A stretch of 64,000 nt of DNA. Source: an uncultured Aurantimonas sp. (lineage in GTDB: Bacteria; Pseudomonadota; Alphaproteobacteria; Rhizobiales; Rhizobiaceae). The notes under the pieces were generated by a model, which worked only from the letters and a program-made list of their open reading frames with translations, did not search any database and had not been told where the DNA came from. Location: the NCBI GenBank assembly GCA_947488615.1, contig CANKZU010000005.1, positions 181,666 to 245,665 on the forward strand. The letters run 5' to 3'. Below, piece by piece: positions 38,957 to 48,700 of the stretch (its first letter is position 1; each line of letters opens with the position of its first letter). The position numbers were made by a program, and so were the translations under genes.

Positions 38957-38988
38957 GAAAAGGCCCGCGGCCGGGGCCGCGAGCCTTC
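38957..38988 (-). terminator. Rho-independent terminator of pckA
   Basis: On the minus strand, AAGGCTCGCGGCC pairs with GGCCGCGGGCCTT, with a T-rich end (CTTTTCG). It lies just beyond the pckA stop. Confidence 0.83.
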
Positions 38989-39018
38989 ACTCGAACGAAC
39001 AGTCGTTGTGCGTCGGGA

Positions 39019-40629
39019 CTATTCCGCCGCCATCGCCTGGGCCGGCGCCGCCTCAAGCACGTCGGAATCGACGTGGCTCTCGAACTTGGCAAAGTTGCTG
39101 CGGAACATTTCGACCAGCTTTCTCGCCTGGGCGTCGTAGGCCGCCGTATCGGCCCAGGTCGAGCGCGGGTCGAGAATGGCGCTGTCGACACCCTCCACCG
39201 CAACCGGCACCTGGAAGCCGAAATTAGGATCGGTGCGGAACTCGGCGTCCTTCAGCGAGCCGTCGAGCGCGGCGGCGAGAAGCTTGCGGGTCGCCTTGAT
39301 CGGCATGCGATGGCCAGTGCCGTAGGCGCCACCGGTCCAGCCGGTGTTGACCAGCCAGCAATCGACGTCGTGGCGCCCGATCAGATCGCGCAGCAGATTG
39401 CCGTATTCCGACGGGTGGCGCGGCATGAAGGGGGCGCCGAAGCAGGTCGAGAAGGTCGCCTCAGGCTCGTTCACGCCCTTCTCGGTGCCCGCCACCTTCG
39501 CGGTGTAGCCGGACAGGAAGTGGTACATGGCCTCGGCCGGGGTCAGCCGGGCGATCGGCGGCATCACGCCGAACGCGTCAGCGGTCAGCATGATGATGTT
39601 CTTCGGATGCCCGTCGCGGCCGGTCTCGCTGGCATTCGGGATGAAGTGCAGCGGGTAGGCGGCGCGGGCGTTCTCGGTGAGCGAACCGTCGTCGAAGTCC
39701 GGCACCCGGTCGGCATCGAGAACGACGTTTTCCAGCACCGTGCCGAAGCGGCGGGTGGTGGCGAAGATCTCGGGTTCGGCCTCGGCCGACAGGCGGATCG
39801 TCTTGGCGTAGCAGCCGCCCTCGAAATTGAAGATGCCGTCCTCGCCCCAGCCGTGCTCGTCGTCGCCGAGGAGGGTGCGGTGCGGGTCGGCCGAAAGCGT
39901 CGTCTTGCCGGTGCCGGACAGGCCGAAGAAGACCGCCGCGTCACCGTCCGGGCCGACATTCGCCGAACAATGCATCGGCATGACGCCGCGCTCCGGCAGG
40001 AGAAAGTTGAGCGTCGAGAATACCGACTTCTTCATCTCACCGGCATAGGAACTGCCGCCGACCAGGACGATCTTGCGCGTCATGTCGACGGCGATCACCG
40101 TCTCGGAACGGCAGCCGTGGCGCTCCGGATCGGCCTTGAACGACGGCAGGTCGATGATCGTCATCTCCGGCACGAAATCCTTCAGTTGATCCGCGGTCGG
40201 ACGGATCAACAGCGTGCGGATGAACAAGGAGTGCCAGGCGTATTCGGTGACGACGCGCACGCGGATCGCATTGGCCGGGTCGGCGCCGCCGATCAGATCC
40301 TGCACGAACAGATCACGGCCTTTCGCCGCGGCCTTGAAGTCGTCGTAGAGCCGCTCGAAAATCTCGGGCTCCATCGCCGCGTTGTTGTCCCACCAGACCA
40401 CCGGCCCGGTGGTGTCGTCGCGGACGAGGAATTTGTCCTTCGGCGATCGCCCCGTGTGCTTGCCGGTGACGGCCGCAAAGGCGCCGTGAGCCGTCAACTG
40501 GCCCTCGCCTCGCCTGACGGCGGTCTCCACCAGTTCCGCTTCCTTGAGGTTCCAGCGCAGCGAGGACAGATCCGACAATCCCGTCGTCTCGATCCCGCTA
40601 TTGGCGTTGCGCGTGCCGATCTCGTCCAC
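39019..40629 (-). CDS. pckA: Phosphoenolpyruvate carboxykinase (ATP)
   Basis: PckA makes phosphoenolpyruvate from oxaloacetate, the key gluconeogenic step. The 536-residue protein has the PEPCK P-loop [16 protein letters not shown] and the metal and substrate block [23 protein letters not shown] 40629 is the start, supported by GGGAGA about six bases upstream. The gene is divergent from chvI with a 444-base gap that contains repeated AATCG-type elements. The pckA-chvI arrangement is conserved in rhizobia and their relatives. Confidence 0.96.
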   Translation of the reverse strand: MDEIGTRNANSGIETTGLSDLSSLRWNLKEAELVETAVRRGEGQLTAHGAFAAVTGKHTGRSPKDKFLVRDDTTGPVVWWDNNAAMEPEIFERLYDDFKAAAKGRDLFVQDLIGGADPANAIRVRVVTEYAWHSLFIRTLLIRPTADQLKDFVPEMTIIDLPSFKADPERHGCRSETVIAVDMTRKIVLVGGSSYAGEMKKSVFSTLNFLLPERGVMPMHCSANVGPDGDAAVFFGLSGTGKTTLSADPHRTLLGDDEHGWGEDGIFNFEGGCYAKTIRLSAEAEPEIFATTRRFGTVLENVVLDADRVPDFDDGSLTENARAAYPLHFIPNASETGRDGHPKNIIMLTADAFGVMPPIARLTPAEAMYHFLSGYTAKVAGTEKGVNEPEATFSTCFGAPFMPRHPSEYGNLLRDLIGRHDVDCWLVNTGWTGGAYGTGHRMPIKATRKLLAAALDGSLKDAEFRTDPNFGFQVPVAVEGVDSAILDPRSTWADTAAYDAQARKLVEMFRSNFAKFESHVDSDVLEAAPAQAMAAE

Positions 40630-41073
40630 CCGTCATCTCCCATGCCGTGCGGCCGCTCCTCAGCAAGCGGTCTCGCAATAGACCTGCTTGATACTGCCCG
40701 AGGGCCTGACGATCAACCCGATTCGTCCGGGAATGCTTAATCGAAACAGGATGTTAATCGATTTAGACTGGCTATGGACCATTCTAATCGGTTCGATCCA
40801 CGCTACAAATCGTTTGATATGTCGGCGATTTTTTTGCGCGGTACCCGGCAACATGGGGCGTGGCCTTTCGTCTTTAGCGCCCGCGGCTTTGTAATTTTGT
40901 CATTCCGCCACATTTACCGCAGATGGGCGATACCATCGCGCCATCAGTGAGGAGGTCCGGACAAGCCGGTCTTCCCCCAGAAGGGACAGCCCTGCCGCCG
41001 GACACAAGACCGTCGGCAACCGGCGAGACAGCCGGGCCCTTCAAACGACAGCGATGTCGTGTGGAGGGTGAAA
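40630..41073. other. 444-base divergent promoter region of pckA and chvI
   Basis: No gene is seen here. The left half is AT-richer and carries spaced TAATCG-like elements (see 40738-40812). The right half, near chvI, is GC-rich. Both promoters must lie in this stretch. I could not identify clear -35/-10 boxes. Confidence 0.6.
40738..40812. promoter_or_regulatory. Four spaced TAATCG-like elements upstream of pckA
   Basis: TAATCG starts at 40738, 40755 and 40785, and AAATCG starts at 40807. The second extends into the palindrome AATCGATT. The spacings are 17, 30 and 22 bases. They lie about 110-180 bases upstream of pckA and could bind a repressor or ChvI; this is inference only. Confidence 0.35.
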
Positions 41074-41793
41074 ATGGAGAGTACCGCAATGCCTACGATC
41101 GCCCTGGTCGACGACGACAGGAATATTCTCACGTCGGTTTCCATCGCGCTTGAGAACGAAGGCTACCGGGTCGAGACCTATACCGACGGGGCGTCCGCCC
41201 TCGAAGGTCTGCAGTCGCGCCCGCCCAATCTGGCGATCTTCGATATCAAGATGCCGCGCATGGACGGGATGGAACTGCTCAGGCGCCTGCGGCAGAAGTC
41301 CGATCTGCCGGTGATCTTCCTGACCTCGAAGGACGAGGAGATCGATGAGCTCTTCGGCCTGAAGATGGGCGCCGACGACTACATCCGCAAACCGTTTTCG
41401 CAGCGACTTCTGGTCGAGCGGGTGCGGGCGCTGCTGCGGCGTGGAGCGGCGCGTGAGGGCGTCGCCAAGACCGGCGTGCCGACGCCCGAATCCTCGCTCG
41501 AGCGCGGCCAGTTGGTCATGGACCAGGAGCGGCACACCTGCACCTGGATGGGCCAGCCGGTCACGCTGACGGTGACCGAGTTCCTGATCCTCCACTCGCT
41601 CGCCCAGCGGCCGGGCGTGGTGAAGAGCCGCGATGCCCTGATGGACGCGGCCTATGACGAACAGGTCTATGTCGACGATCGCACGATCGACAGTCACATC
41701 AAGCGGCTTCGCAAGAAGTTCAAGGTGATCGACGACGATTTCGACATGATCGAGACCCTCTACGGCGTCGGCTATCGTTTCCGCGAAGCTTGA
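41074..41793 (+). CDS. chvI: Two-component response regulator ChvI
   Basis: ChvI is an OmpR-type regulator controlling acid, envelope and virulence functions in alphaproteobacteria. The receiver domain begins [20 protein letters not shown], the phospho-acceptor Asp is in [13 protein letters not shown], and the conserved Lys is near [13 protein letters not shown]. The C-terminal winged helix ends [16 protein letters not shown] six bases before ATG 41074 favours that start; ATG 41089 fits the family N-terminus equally well. It is followed seven bases later by chvG. Confidence 0.95.
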   Translation: MESTAMPTIALVDDDRNILTSVSIALENEGYRVETYTDGASALEGLQSRPPNLAIFDIKMPRMDGMELLRRLRQKSDLPVIFLTSKDEEIDELFGLKMGADDYIRKPFSQRLLVERVRALLRRGAAREGVAKTGVPTPESSLERGQLVMDQERHTCTWMGQPVTLTVTEFLILHSLAQRPGVVKSRDALMDAAYDEQVYVDDRTIDSHIKRLRKKFKVIDDDFDMIETLYGVGYRFREA

Positions 41794-41800
41794 GGCGCGC

Positions 41801-43633
41801 ATGGTCGCGATAACCGAGCCCAACGAGGACGAAGAGGACGGCGGCGGTGTCGGGCCGAAGGGGGGGCGCCGCGAGGCGGTCCTGCGCAAACGGCTGCGAA
41901 GGCTGCCGCTGATCCGGCGCGTCCTCTACCAGGCGCGGCGTCTGCTCGGCCATACGATCTTTTCCTCGCTGACGCGACGCATCGTCTTCCTCAACCTCGT
42001 GGCGCTGATCGTCCTCGTCTCGGGCATCCTCTATCTCAACCAGTTTCGGGCCGGCCTCATCGACGCGCGCGTCGAAAGCCTTTTGACCCAAGGCGAAATC
42101 ATCGCCAGCGCCATCGCATCCTCGGCGACGGTCGAGACCAATTCGATTACCCTCGATCCGGAGCGCCTCCTGGAACTGCAGGCCGGTGACACGCTGGCCC
42201 CCAGCTCCGATATCACCGACAGCCTGGAGTTTCCGATCAATCCGGAGCGCGTTGCGCCTTTGCTGCGCCGGCTGATCTCGCCGACTCGCACGCGGGCGCG
42301 ACTCTACGATCGCGACGCCAATCTGATCCTCGATTCCCGGCATCTTTATTCGCGCGGCCAGATCCTGCGCTACAATCTGCCACCCGTGGCCGAGGAGGAG
42401 CCAGCCTTCGCCGCCGCGGCGGTCAACTGGTTCCGGCATCTGTTCCAACGCAGCGACCTGCCGATCTATCGCGAGACGCCGGGCGGATCGGGCGCCGCCT
42501 ATCCCGAGGTGATGAACGCTTTGACCGGCGGCCCCGCCACGGTCGTACGGGCCACCGAGAGCGCCGAACTCATCGTCTCGGTGGCGGTCCCGATCCAGCG
42601 CTTCCGCGCCGTGCTCGGCGTGCTGCTTTTGTCGACCCAAGGCGGCGACATCGACAAGATCGTCCAGGCGGAGCGCATGGCGATCGTCCGGGTCTTCGCC
42701 GTCGCCGCGATCGTGACCATCGTCCTGTCCATCCTGCTCGCCTCGACCATCGCGACGCCGCTGCGGCGCCTGTCGGCGGCGGCGATCCGCGTTCGCCGCG
42801 GTGTCGACGAGCGGGCGGCGATCCCCGATTTCGGCGATCGCGCTGACGAGATCGGCAATCTCGCGAGCGCCCTTCGCGACATGACCAACGCCCTCTATGC
42901 GCGCATGGATGCGATCGAATCCTTCGCCGCCGACGTATCCCACGAACTGAAAAATCCACTAACCTCGCTACGCAGCGCCGTGGAGACGCTGCCGCTGGCC
43001 CGTAACGAAACCTCCCGCGAGCGCCTGCTCGAGATCATTCAGCACGACGTCCGACGGCTCGACCGGCTGATCACCGACATCGCCGACGCCTCGCGCCTCG
43101 ACGCCGAACTGGCCCGGCAGATCGCCCAGAAGGTCGATCTGGCCGCGCTTCTACGTTCGGTGGTCGATGGCGCACGCGGCAATTCGCGGTCGCGCCGCGC
43201 GGTGACGATCACCTTCGAAAAGCAAAGGCTGCCCTCCTCGATGAAAGACGGCTATGTCGTCACCGGGCATGATCTGCGGCTCGGCCAGGTGTTCACCAAC
43301 CTGATCGAGAATGCCCGATCCTTTGTGCCGGAGAGCAACGGCCGGATCGATGTCCTCTTGCGCCGGCGCGGCCAGCGCGTCGTCGTCACGATCGAGGACA
43401 ACGGGCCGGGCATCCAGGCCGAAATCATCGACCGCATCTTCGAGCGCTTCTACACCGACCGTCCGGCCGAAGAAGACTTCGGTCAGAACTCTGGCCTCGG
43501 CTTGTCGATCAGCCGGCAGATCGTCGAAGCCCATGGCGGCACGCTGCGGGCGGAAAACATCGAGGACGAGGATGAGGGCGCCCCGAACGGTGTCGCCGGC
43601 GCCCGCTTCACAGTCTCGTTGCCGGCCGAATGA
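41801..43633 (+). CDS. chvG: Sensor histidine kinase ChvG
   Basis: ChvG senses low pH and envelope signals and phosphorylates ChvI. The 610-residue protein has two membrane segments (IVFLNLVALIVLVSGILYL and VFAVAAIVTIVLSILLAST) around a periplasmic sensor, then a HAMP domain, the H-box FAADVSHELKNPLTSLRSAV, the N-box FTNLIENARSF and the G-boxes EDNGPGIQ and SGLGLSISRQI. Its stop overlaps hprK by four bases (ATGA). In these bacteria the periplasmic repressor ExoR can regulate ChvG, but none is seen here. Confidence 0.96.
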   Translation: MVAITEPNEDEEDGGGVGPKGGRREAVLRKRLRRLPLIRRVLYQARRLLGHTIFSSLTRRIVFLNLVALIVLVSGILYLNQFRAGLIDARVESLLTQGEIIASAIASSATVETNSITLDPERLLELQAGDTLAPSSDITDSLEFPINPERVAPLLRRLISPTRTRARLYDRDANLILDSRHLYSRGQILRYNLPPVAEEEPAFAAAAVNWFRHLFQRSDLPIYRETPGGSGAAYPEVMNALTGGPATVVRATESAELIVSVAVPIQRFRAVLGVLLLSTQGGDIDKIVQAERMAIVRVFAVAAIVTIVLSILLASTIATPLRRLSAAAIRVRRGVDERAAIPDFGDRADEIGNLASALRDMTNALYARMDAIESFAADVSHELKNPLTSLRSAVETLPLARNETSRERLLEIIQHDVRRLDRLITDIADASRLDAELARQIAQKVDLAALLRSVVDGARGNSRSRRAVTITFEKQRLPSSMKDGYVVTGHDLRLGQVFTNLIENARSFVPESNGRIDVLLRRRGQRVVVTIEDNGPGIQAEIIDRIFERFYTDRPAEEDFGQNSGLGLSISRQIVEAHGGTLRAENIEDEDEGAPNGVAGARFTVSLPAE

Positions 43634-44085
43634 GCCAGTCCGCCAATCTTCACGGCTGCGCGATCGCGATCGGCGATCTGGGTATCCTGATTCGCGGCCC
43701 CGCGCGCAGCGGAAAGTCGGCTCTTTGCCTGTCCGCCTTGCGGCGCGGCGCCTCGCTCGGCCTTCACGCCCGCCTCGTGGCCGACGACCGGGTCGTCGTT
43801 GCGCGTAGCGACGCCGGCATCGTCCTGAGCGCTCCGGCCAATCTGCGCGGGCTGATGGAAGTCTCGGGTATCGGCATTTTGCGCGAGGAGACAGTGGCGT
43901 CCGCCGTACTGGGCCTGGTGGTCGATCTGTGCGATCCAATGGCGATCGAGCGCCTGCCGGAGAACGGCACGACCGCGATTTTCGACGTGAACGTGCGCCA
44001 TGCCCGCCTGCCCGCGCGCGATGCCGCCTTCGGCGCCGACATCCTCGTCTCTCTCGTCATGGCGCCCATGGTCGACGATCGGTGA
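43630..44085 (+). CDS. hprK: HPr kinase/phosphorylase, short form
   Basis: HprK phosphorylates HPr on a serine. This 151-residue version holds only the C-terminal kinase domain, as is usual in alphaproteobacteria. The P-loop is IRGPARSGKSALCL, and LVADDRVVVARSDAG follows. The HprK signature is near VSGIGILREETVA. It overlaps chvG by four bases, linking two-component sensing to the PTS. EIIA and HPr follow on the same strand. Confidence 0.92.
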   Translation: MSQSANLHGCAIAIGDLGILIRGPARSGKSALCLSALRRGASLGLHARLVADDRVVVARSDAGIVLSAPANLRGLMEVSGIGILREETVASAVLGLVVDLCDPMAIERLPENGTTAIFDVNVRHARLPARDAAFGADILVSLVMAPMVDDR

Positions 44086-44232
44086 CGTTCATCGATCGAT
44101 TCCTGCGGGTATGCGTGATCATTTGACTTGCGCATCGGCGGCAGGATGCCAAGATGCGCCCGCTTATGACCGGAGGCCGATGCGCCTGCCGTCGCCAGGT
44201 CATGGCGACCGGTGAGACCGATCGTCGATTTT

Positions 44233-44238
44233 AGGGAG
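44233..44238 (+). promoter_or_regulatory. Shine-Dalgarno of an 11-codon leader upstream of EIIA
   Basis: AGGGAG lies eight bases before ATG 44247. It is the only strong ribosome site in this region and serves the short frame at 44247-44282 instead of the EIIA start directly. Confidence 0.7.
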
Positions 44239-44246
44239 TTTATCAG

Positions 44247-44282
44247 ATGTCGCGCCAGGCAATCCAAGCGTTGTGCGCATGA
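44247..44282 (+). CDS. Putative 11-residue leader peptide (MSRQAIQALCA)
   Basis: ATG 44247 has an ideal Shine-Dalgarno. The frame runs 11 codons and stops at TGA 44280-44282, which overlaps the ATG of the EIIA gene (ATGA). It would couple EIIA translation to leader translation. It shows no run of one amino acid that would suggest attenuation. It is too short to judge by composition; existence is inferred from the start signals and overlap. Confidence 0.5.
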   Translation: MSRQAIQALCA

Positions 44283-44680
44283 TCGGGTTGGTGCTCGTGA
44301 CTCACGGCCGGCTCGCCGACGAATTTCGGCACGCGGTGGAGCATGTGGTCGGTCCGCAGGACGCATTCGAGACGATCTCGATCGGCCCCGAGGACGACAT
44401 GGAGCAGCGCCGCGTCGACATCGTCGAGGCCGTCGCCCGTGCCGAACGGGGTGACGGGGTGATCATCCTCACCGACATGTTCGGCGGAACGCCTTCCAAT
44501 CTCGCCATTTCGGTGATGGATGGGACGCATGTCGACGTGCTCGCGGGGGTGAATCTGCCGATGCTGATCAAGCTGGCCAGCGTGCGGGAGGAAAAGCCGC
44601 TCGCCGAGGCGCTCGTCGCCGCACAGGAAGCCGGCCGCAAATACATCAATGTCGCAAGCCGCGTGCTCAGCGGAAAATGA
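44279..44680 (+). CDS. PTS EIIA(Man)-type protein
   Basis: This 133-residue PTS component has the EIIA(Man) fold. The phosphorylated His is in IGLVLVTHGRLADEF, and ILTDMFGGTPSNLAISVMD is the family hallmark. In alphaproteobacteria without sugar PTS permeases it belongs to a regulatory phosphorelay with HPr and EI(Ntr). The ATG at 44279 has no good Shine-Dalgarno of its own but overlaps a leader frame stop. GTG 44273 is an alternative. It overlaps the HPr gene by four bases. Confidence 0.93.
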   Translation: MIGLVLVTHGRLADEFRHAVEHVVGPQDAFETISIGPEDDMEQRRVDIVEAVARAERGDGVIILTDMFGGTPSNLAISVMDGTHVDVLAGVNLPMLIKLASVREEKPLAEALVAAQEAGRKYINVASRVLSGK

Positions 44681-45063
44681 TGACGCGACGCCTCAACGAG
44701 TCCGACCCGCGCGAGATGCCAAACGCGGTGACCGGCGCGGAAGCCCCACCTGTCGAGGTCGCCCCATCCCAGGGCAAGGGCGGCGACGGGCCGCCGCCGC
44801 CGCGCATCTTGACAATCGTCAACCGGCGCGGCCTGCACGCCCGCGCTTCCGCCCGCTTCGTCCAGACCGCCGAGGCCTTCGACGCCGAGTTGACGATCTC
44901 GCGCGACGGCCTGACCGTGGGCGGCCAGTCGATCATGGGCCTGATGATGCTGGCGGCCAGCCAGGGAACGGTAATCGAGGTAGCGGCGCGGGGAGCGGAC
45001 GCCGAAGCCGCGCTCGATGCGATCGAAGCGCTCGTCGCCGATCGCTTTGGCGAGTCCGCCTGA
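44677..45063 (+). CDS. HPr-family phosphocarrier with N-terminal extension
   Basis: The HPr domain (residues about 43-128) has the phosphorylated His in VNRRGLHARASARFVQ and a Ser-containing site in VGGQSIMGLMMLAAS, the target of HprK. Canonical HPr is about 88 residues; this one adds about 40 P- and E-rich residues at the front. It overlaps EIIA by four bases. Together with ptsN (34855) it forms a regulatory PTS module. Confidence 0.92.
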   Translation: MMTRRLNESDPREMPNAVTGAEAPPVEVAPSQGKGGDGPPPPRILTIVNRRGLHARASARFVQTAEAFDAELTISRDGLTVGGQSIMGLMMLAASQGTVIEVAARGADAEAALDAIEALVADRFGESA

Positions 45064-45080
45064 GCGGCGGGCCACATCGC

Positions 45081-46883
45081 TCAATCGGCCGGAGCGGGAG
45101 GCTCCGCGGTCCCGGCGCCGTCGTCCGTGTCGGGCGTTGCCTCAGCCGTTCCATCCGCAGAATCGGAGGGCAACCCCGGCGACGCGGCGTCCGCCGCCTT
45201 CCCTGCGGGCTGCTCCGCGTCGGCATCGGGGGCGCCATCGGCCGACGGTTCGGAGACGATCAACCCCCACAGATCGTCGGTCGCCTTCCGTGCCCGCTCC
45301 ATCGGCAATACGATACGGCCTTCGCTCACCGCCGCCGTCAGATTGTCGCGCAGGCCGGCGGCGATCCGGTCCCCTCCAGCGGCGGCGATCGACGCCCAGC
45401 CATAGGCACGCATCAGGTTACGCGGCATCGTCGCGCCTTCGTAATAGGCAAAGGCCAGGCGACGGATCGTCGGCCAATCATGCGCCTCGAACGCACCGAC
45501 CTCGATCTGGCGCTGCGATTCGCCGATCCTGGTCCGCCGCCAGCGCTGCAAGGCCTCGTCCTCGGCCACCGCCAGTTCGTCCGGGCTTAGCCGGCGGCGC
45601 AGCGCGTCGAGGCTGGCGTTCTGGACAGACAACCGGTCCGCCTTGGCCAGGAGCACCGCGACGTAAGCGCCACGTAATTGCTCCTGGGCGATCGCGACGC
45701 CGGGATCGAGCGCCAGGGCACGGGCGAGAAGGCCGATCGCGGCCCGGTTGTCTGAACTGGCCGCGGGCAGGAGCAGCGTCACGCCACGGGCGATATCCTG
45801 CGGAACGCCCCGACCTTCGATCAGCGCCTCGGCCGCCGGCAGGACCGCTTCGATCGGTCCGTCGGGCGTGAGCGTGATCGTCGTCGGATCAACGAGCGCG
45901 ATGAGCTGCGACGTTCCTGCCACAACCGTCGGGTTGAGCGCCAGAATATCCTCCGCCCCCACGGCCCCTTGCGTCAGGCGGGCGAGGTCGAGGGGCGAGG
46001 CGGGATCGAGCGACACCTCGAGCCGATCCGGCTGAGTCAAAAACGACTGGATCGTCGCCGACCAGCCGCGCGCCATCTCCTGAAGACGCGGGCTCTGCCC
46101 CCCGGGCAGGTCGGAAAATAGCGCCGTCACACCAATTCCGGCCATCATCGAGGCCGTGCCGCGGGCCTGCTCGGCGGTCATGCCCTGCTGCCCGCCGAAG
46201 ACCTCGTACAGCACCGAAGCGAGACCCGCGTCGGCGAAGACGATCTGGGCCGAGCGCAGCCGGCCCGCGAGTTTCGGGGTTCCATCCGCCTCGGCGTCGT
46301 CGAAACCCTCGATCGGCGCGAGAATGTGGAAGCCTTCGAGGTCGGCGGTCAGCTCCAACGTGCCGGCGCCGTCGATTCGCAGCGACGCGCTCAGATCGTA
46401 ATCCGCCGCCGCCGCATCCATCCGGCCGGTCAACGCGACATCCCCCGTCACGATCTCCCGATCCAGCTTGCGCAAGACGGCGCGTGTCGTGGGGTCGAGC
46501 GGCAGAGCCCGCGTGTCGACGGCAACGTTCTCATACACCGCCTCGTCGCTGGACACGCGGAGTTGGCCGATGCTCGCCTCGAGGGCGTCGCGGCGAATTT
46601 CAAGGTCAGTCACGACCAGCGACCGCGTCACCGGATCGTAGCGGCGTGTTCCATAGGTGATCTCGGCGACACTGCGGCCCGCATAGACGACGAGGTCGAA
46701 CAGATAGGGGGAGTAGGGAAGCGCGAAGGCCATGAACCCGTCGGGCCATTTGGTGTCGGCCATTGCCGCCGGTCGCTGCACCGGAACGATCTGGGCAGCG
46801 ACGGTCTGGGCTGCGGCGGTCTGGACGCTCGTCACACCCGTAGCAGCGATGGCCGCAGCCAGCACCGCAATCTTCACGCCCAT
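45081..46883 (-). CDS. Large exported protein of unknown function
   Basis: This 600-residue protein has a signal peptide ([20 protein letters not shown]) and a mainly beta and alpha mature part without a recognised enzyme motif. Residues about 60-330 show repeated beta-strand patterns. A region about 380-540 with [20 protein letters not shown] and similar helical stretches resembles TPR/Sel1-like repeats. The last 50 residues are acidic and low-complexity. GGGAGGA seven bases before ATG 46883 decides the start; the frame continues to 47096 without support. It lies between HPr and ahcY, convergent with HPr. The function is not assigned. Confidence 0.8.
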   Translation of the reverse strand: MGVKIAVLAAAIAATGVTSVQTAAAQTVAAQIVPVQRPAAMADTKWPDGFMAFALPYSPYLFDLVVYAGRSVAEITYGTRRYDPVTRSLVVTDLEIRRDALEASIGQLRVSSDEAVYENVAVDTRALPLDPTTRAVLRKLDREIVTGDVALTGRMDAAAADYDLSASLRIDGAGTLELTADLEGFHILAPIEGFDDAEADGTPKLAGRLRSAQIVFADAGLASVLYEVFGGQQGMTAEQARGTASMMAGIGVTALFSDLPGGQSPRLQEMARGWSATIQSFLTQPDRLEVSLDPASPLDLARLTQGAVGAEDILALNPTVVAGTSQLIALVDPTTITLTPDGPIEAVLPAAEALIEGRGVPQDIARGVTLLLPAASSDNRAAIGLLARALALDPGVAIAQEQLRGAYVAVLLAKADRLSVQNASLDALRRRLSPDELAVAEDEALQRWRRTRIGESQRQIEVGAFEAHDWPTIRRLAFAYYEGATMPRNLMRAYGWASIAAAGGDRIAAGLRDNLTAAVSEGRIVLPMERARKATDDLWGLIVSEPSADGAPDADAEQPAGKAADAASPGLPSDSADGTAEATPDTDDGAGTAEPPAPAD

Positions 46884-47082
46884 GCGGCCGTCCTCCCCGA
46901 CGATATCCCAGCGGGCCAAGCTACCGCGAAACGCAGCACCGTCAAAACGCCGCACCCCATCAAGACATAAGCAAATGTTTATATCCCCTTGCCGCAGCCG
47001 TCCCCACCTGCTATGGCGTCGCCGAGAACGCTGGGAGCCCGCTTCCGGCATGATATCCTTTTCCAGCACGAATGGACGCCAC

Positions 47083-48483
47083 ATGGCCGACGCCAATGAC
47101 TACGTCGTCAAGGATCTCTCGCTCGCGGACTGGGGCCGCAAAGAGATCGACATCGCCGAAACCGAAATGCCGGGTCTGATGGCCTGCCGCGAGGAATTCG
47201 GCGCCGACAAGCCGCTCAAAGGCGCGCGGATTACCGGATCGCTGCACATGACGATCCAGACGGCGGTGCTCATCGAAACGCTTCAAGCGCTGGGTGCCGA
47301 AGTGCGCTGGGCGTCCTGCAACATCTTCTCGACCCAGGACCAGGCTGCGGCGGCGATCGCCGCCACCGGCACGCCGGTCTATGCGGTGAAAGGCGAAAGC
47401 CTCGAGGATTACTGGACCTATACCGACAAGATCTTCCAGTGGCCGGACGGCCAGCCCACCAACATGATCCTCGACGATGGCGGCGATGCCACGATGTACA
47501 TCCTGACCGGCGCGCGCGCCGAGGCCGGCGAGGACGTCCTGTCCAATCCCGGCAACGAGGAAGAGGAGATTCTCTTCGCGCAGATCAAGAAGCGCATGGC
47601 CGAGACGCCCGGCTTCTTCGCCCGCCAGCGCGATGCCATCAAGGGCGTCACCGAGGAGACCACCACCGGCGTCAACCGGCTCTACCAGTTGCAGAAGAAG
47701 GGTCTGCTGCCGTTCCCGGCGATCAACGTCAACGACAGCGTCACCAAGTCGAAATTCGACAACAAATACGGCTGCAAGGAATCGCTGGTCGACGGCATCC
47801 GCCGCGCGACCGACGTGATGATGGCCGGCAAGGTCGCGCTGGTCTGCGGTTATGGCGACGTCGGCAAGGGCTCGGCCGCCTCGCTCGTCGGCGCCGGCGC
47901 CCGGGTCAAGGTGACCGAGGTCGATCCGATCTGCGCCCTGCAGGCCGCGATGGACGGCTTCGAGGTCGTGACGCTCGAGGATGCGGCGCCGACCGCCGAC
48001 ATCATCATCACCACGACCGGCAACAAGGATGTCGTGCGCATCGACGACATGCGCGCCATGAAGGACATGGTGATCGTCGGCAATATCGGCCATTTCGACA
48101 ACGAGATTCAGATCGACGCGCTGCGCAATCTGAAATGGACGAACATCAAGCCGCAGGTCGACATGATTACCTTTCCGGACGGCAAGCGGATGCTGCTTCT
48201 GTCCGAGGGGCGGCTGCTCAATCTCGGCAATGCCACCGGCCATCCGAGCTTCGTCATGTCGGCGTCCTTCACCAATCAGACACTGGCGCAGATCGAACTC
48301 TTTACCAAGGGCGAACAGTACAAGAACGAAGTCTATGTTCTGCCGAAGCATTTGGACGAAAAAGTTGCACGGCTGCATCTCGACAAGCTCGGCGCAAGGT
48401 TGAGCATCCTCTCCGAGGAACAGGCCGCCTATATCGGCGTGACGCCTCAGGGACCCTACAAACCGGAGCATTACCGTTACTGA
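47083..48483 (+). CDS. ahcY: Adenosylhomocysteinase
   Basis: AhcY hydrolyses S-adenosylhomocysteine to adenosine and homocysteine, removing an inhibitor of methyltransferases. The 466-residue protein contains [20 protein letters not shown], the NAD-binding region [14 protein letters not shown] and the C-terminal ending YKPEHYRY. The start ATG 47083 (MADANDYVV) fits the family. A strong terminator follows. No SAH or SAM riboswitch-like element was recognised upstream. Confidence 0.97.
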   Translation: MADANDYVVKDLSLADWGRKEIDIAETEMPGLMACREEFGADKPLKGARITGSLHMTIQTAVLIETLQALGAEVRWASCNIFSTQDQAAAAIAATGTPVYAVKGESLEDYWTYTDKIFQWPDGQPTNMILDDGGDATMYILTGARAEAGEDVLSNPGNEEEEILFAQIKKRMAETPGFFARQRDAIKGVTEETTTGVNRLYQLQKKGLLPFPAINVNDSVTKSKFDNKYGCKESLVDGIRRATDVMMAGKVALVCGYGDVGKGSAASLVGAGARVKVTEVDPICALQAAMDGFEVVTLEDAAPTADIIITTTGNKDVVRIDDMRAMKDMVIVGNIGHFDNEIQIDALRNLKWTNIKPQVDMITFPDGKRMLLLSEGRLLNLGNATGHPSFVMSASFTNQTLAQIELFTKGEQYKNEVYVLPKHLDEKVARLHLDKLGARLSILSEEQAAYIGVTPQGPYKPEHYRY

Positions 48484-48512
48484 CACCATCGCGTCGTCAG
48501 CCCATTCGGAAG

Positions 48513-48549
48513 AGCCGCCGGGATGCAAGCCATCCCGGCGGCTTTTTTC
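48513..48549 (+). terminator. Rho-independent terminator of ahcY
   Basis: GCCGCCGGGATG pairs with CATCCCGGCGGC across a five-base loop, then TTTTTTCTTTTT. This is a strong intrinsic terminator 30 bases after the stop. Confidence 0.93.
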
Positions 48550-48700
48550 TTTTTGCCGACCCGCTTTCTTCTGGATTGCGTAAGATTCTACACGAGCTAC
48601 GATGACCGAATCGCGGCGGTCTGGGGCGGTTTGGCCGGTGCGATCGCGTTTCCTTGCGTCATGTCTCGAAAAGCGGCGGCAACATACGGGGGCAGACAAG

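Noticed and set aside
46884..47082. SAH or SAM riboswitch upstream of ahcY
   Set aside because: No conserved core elements were recognised in this short AT-mixed region.
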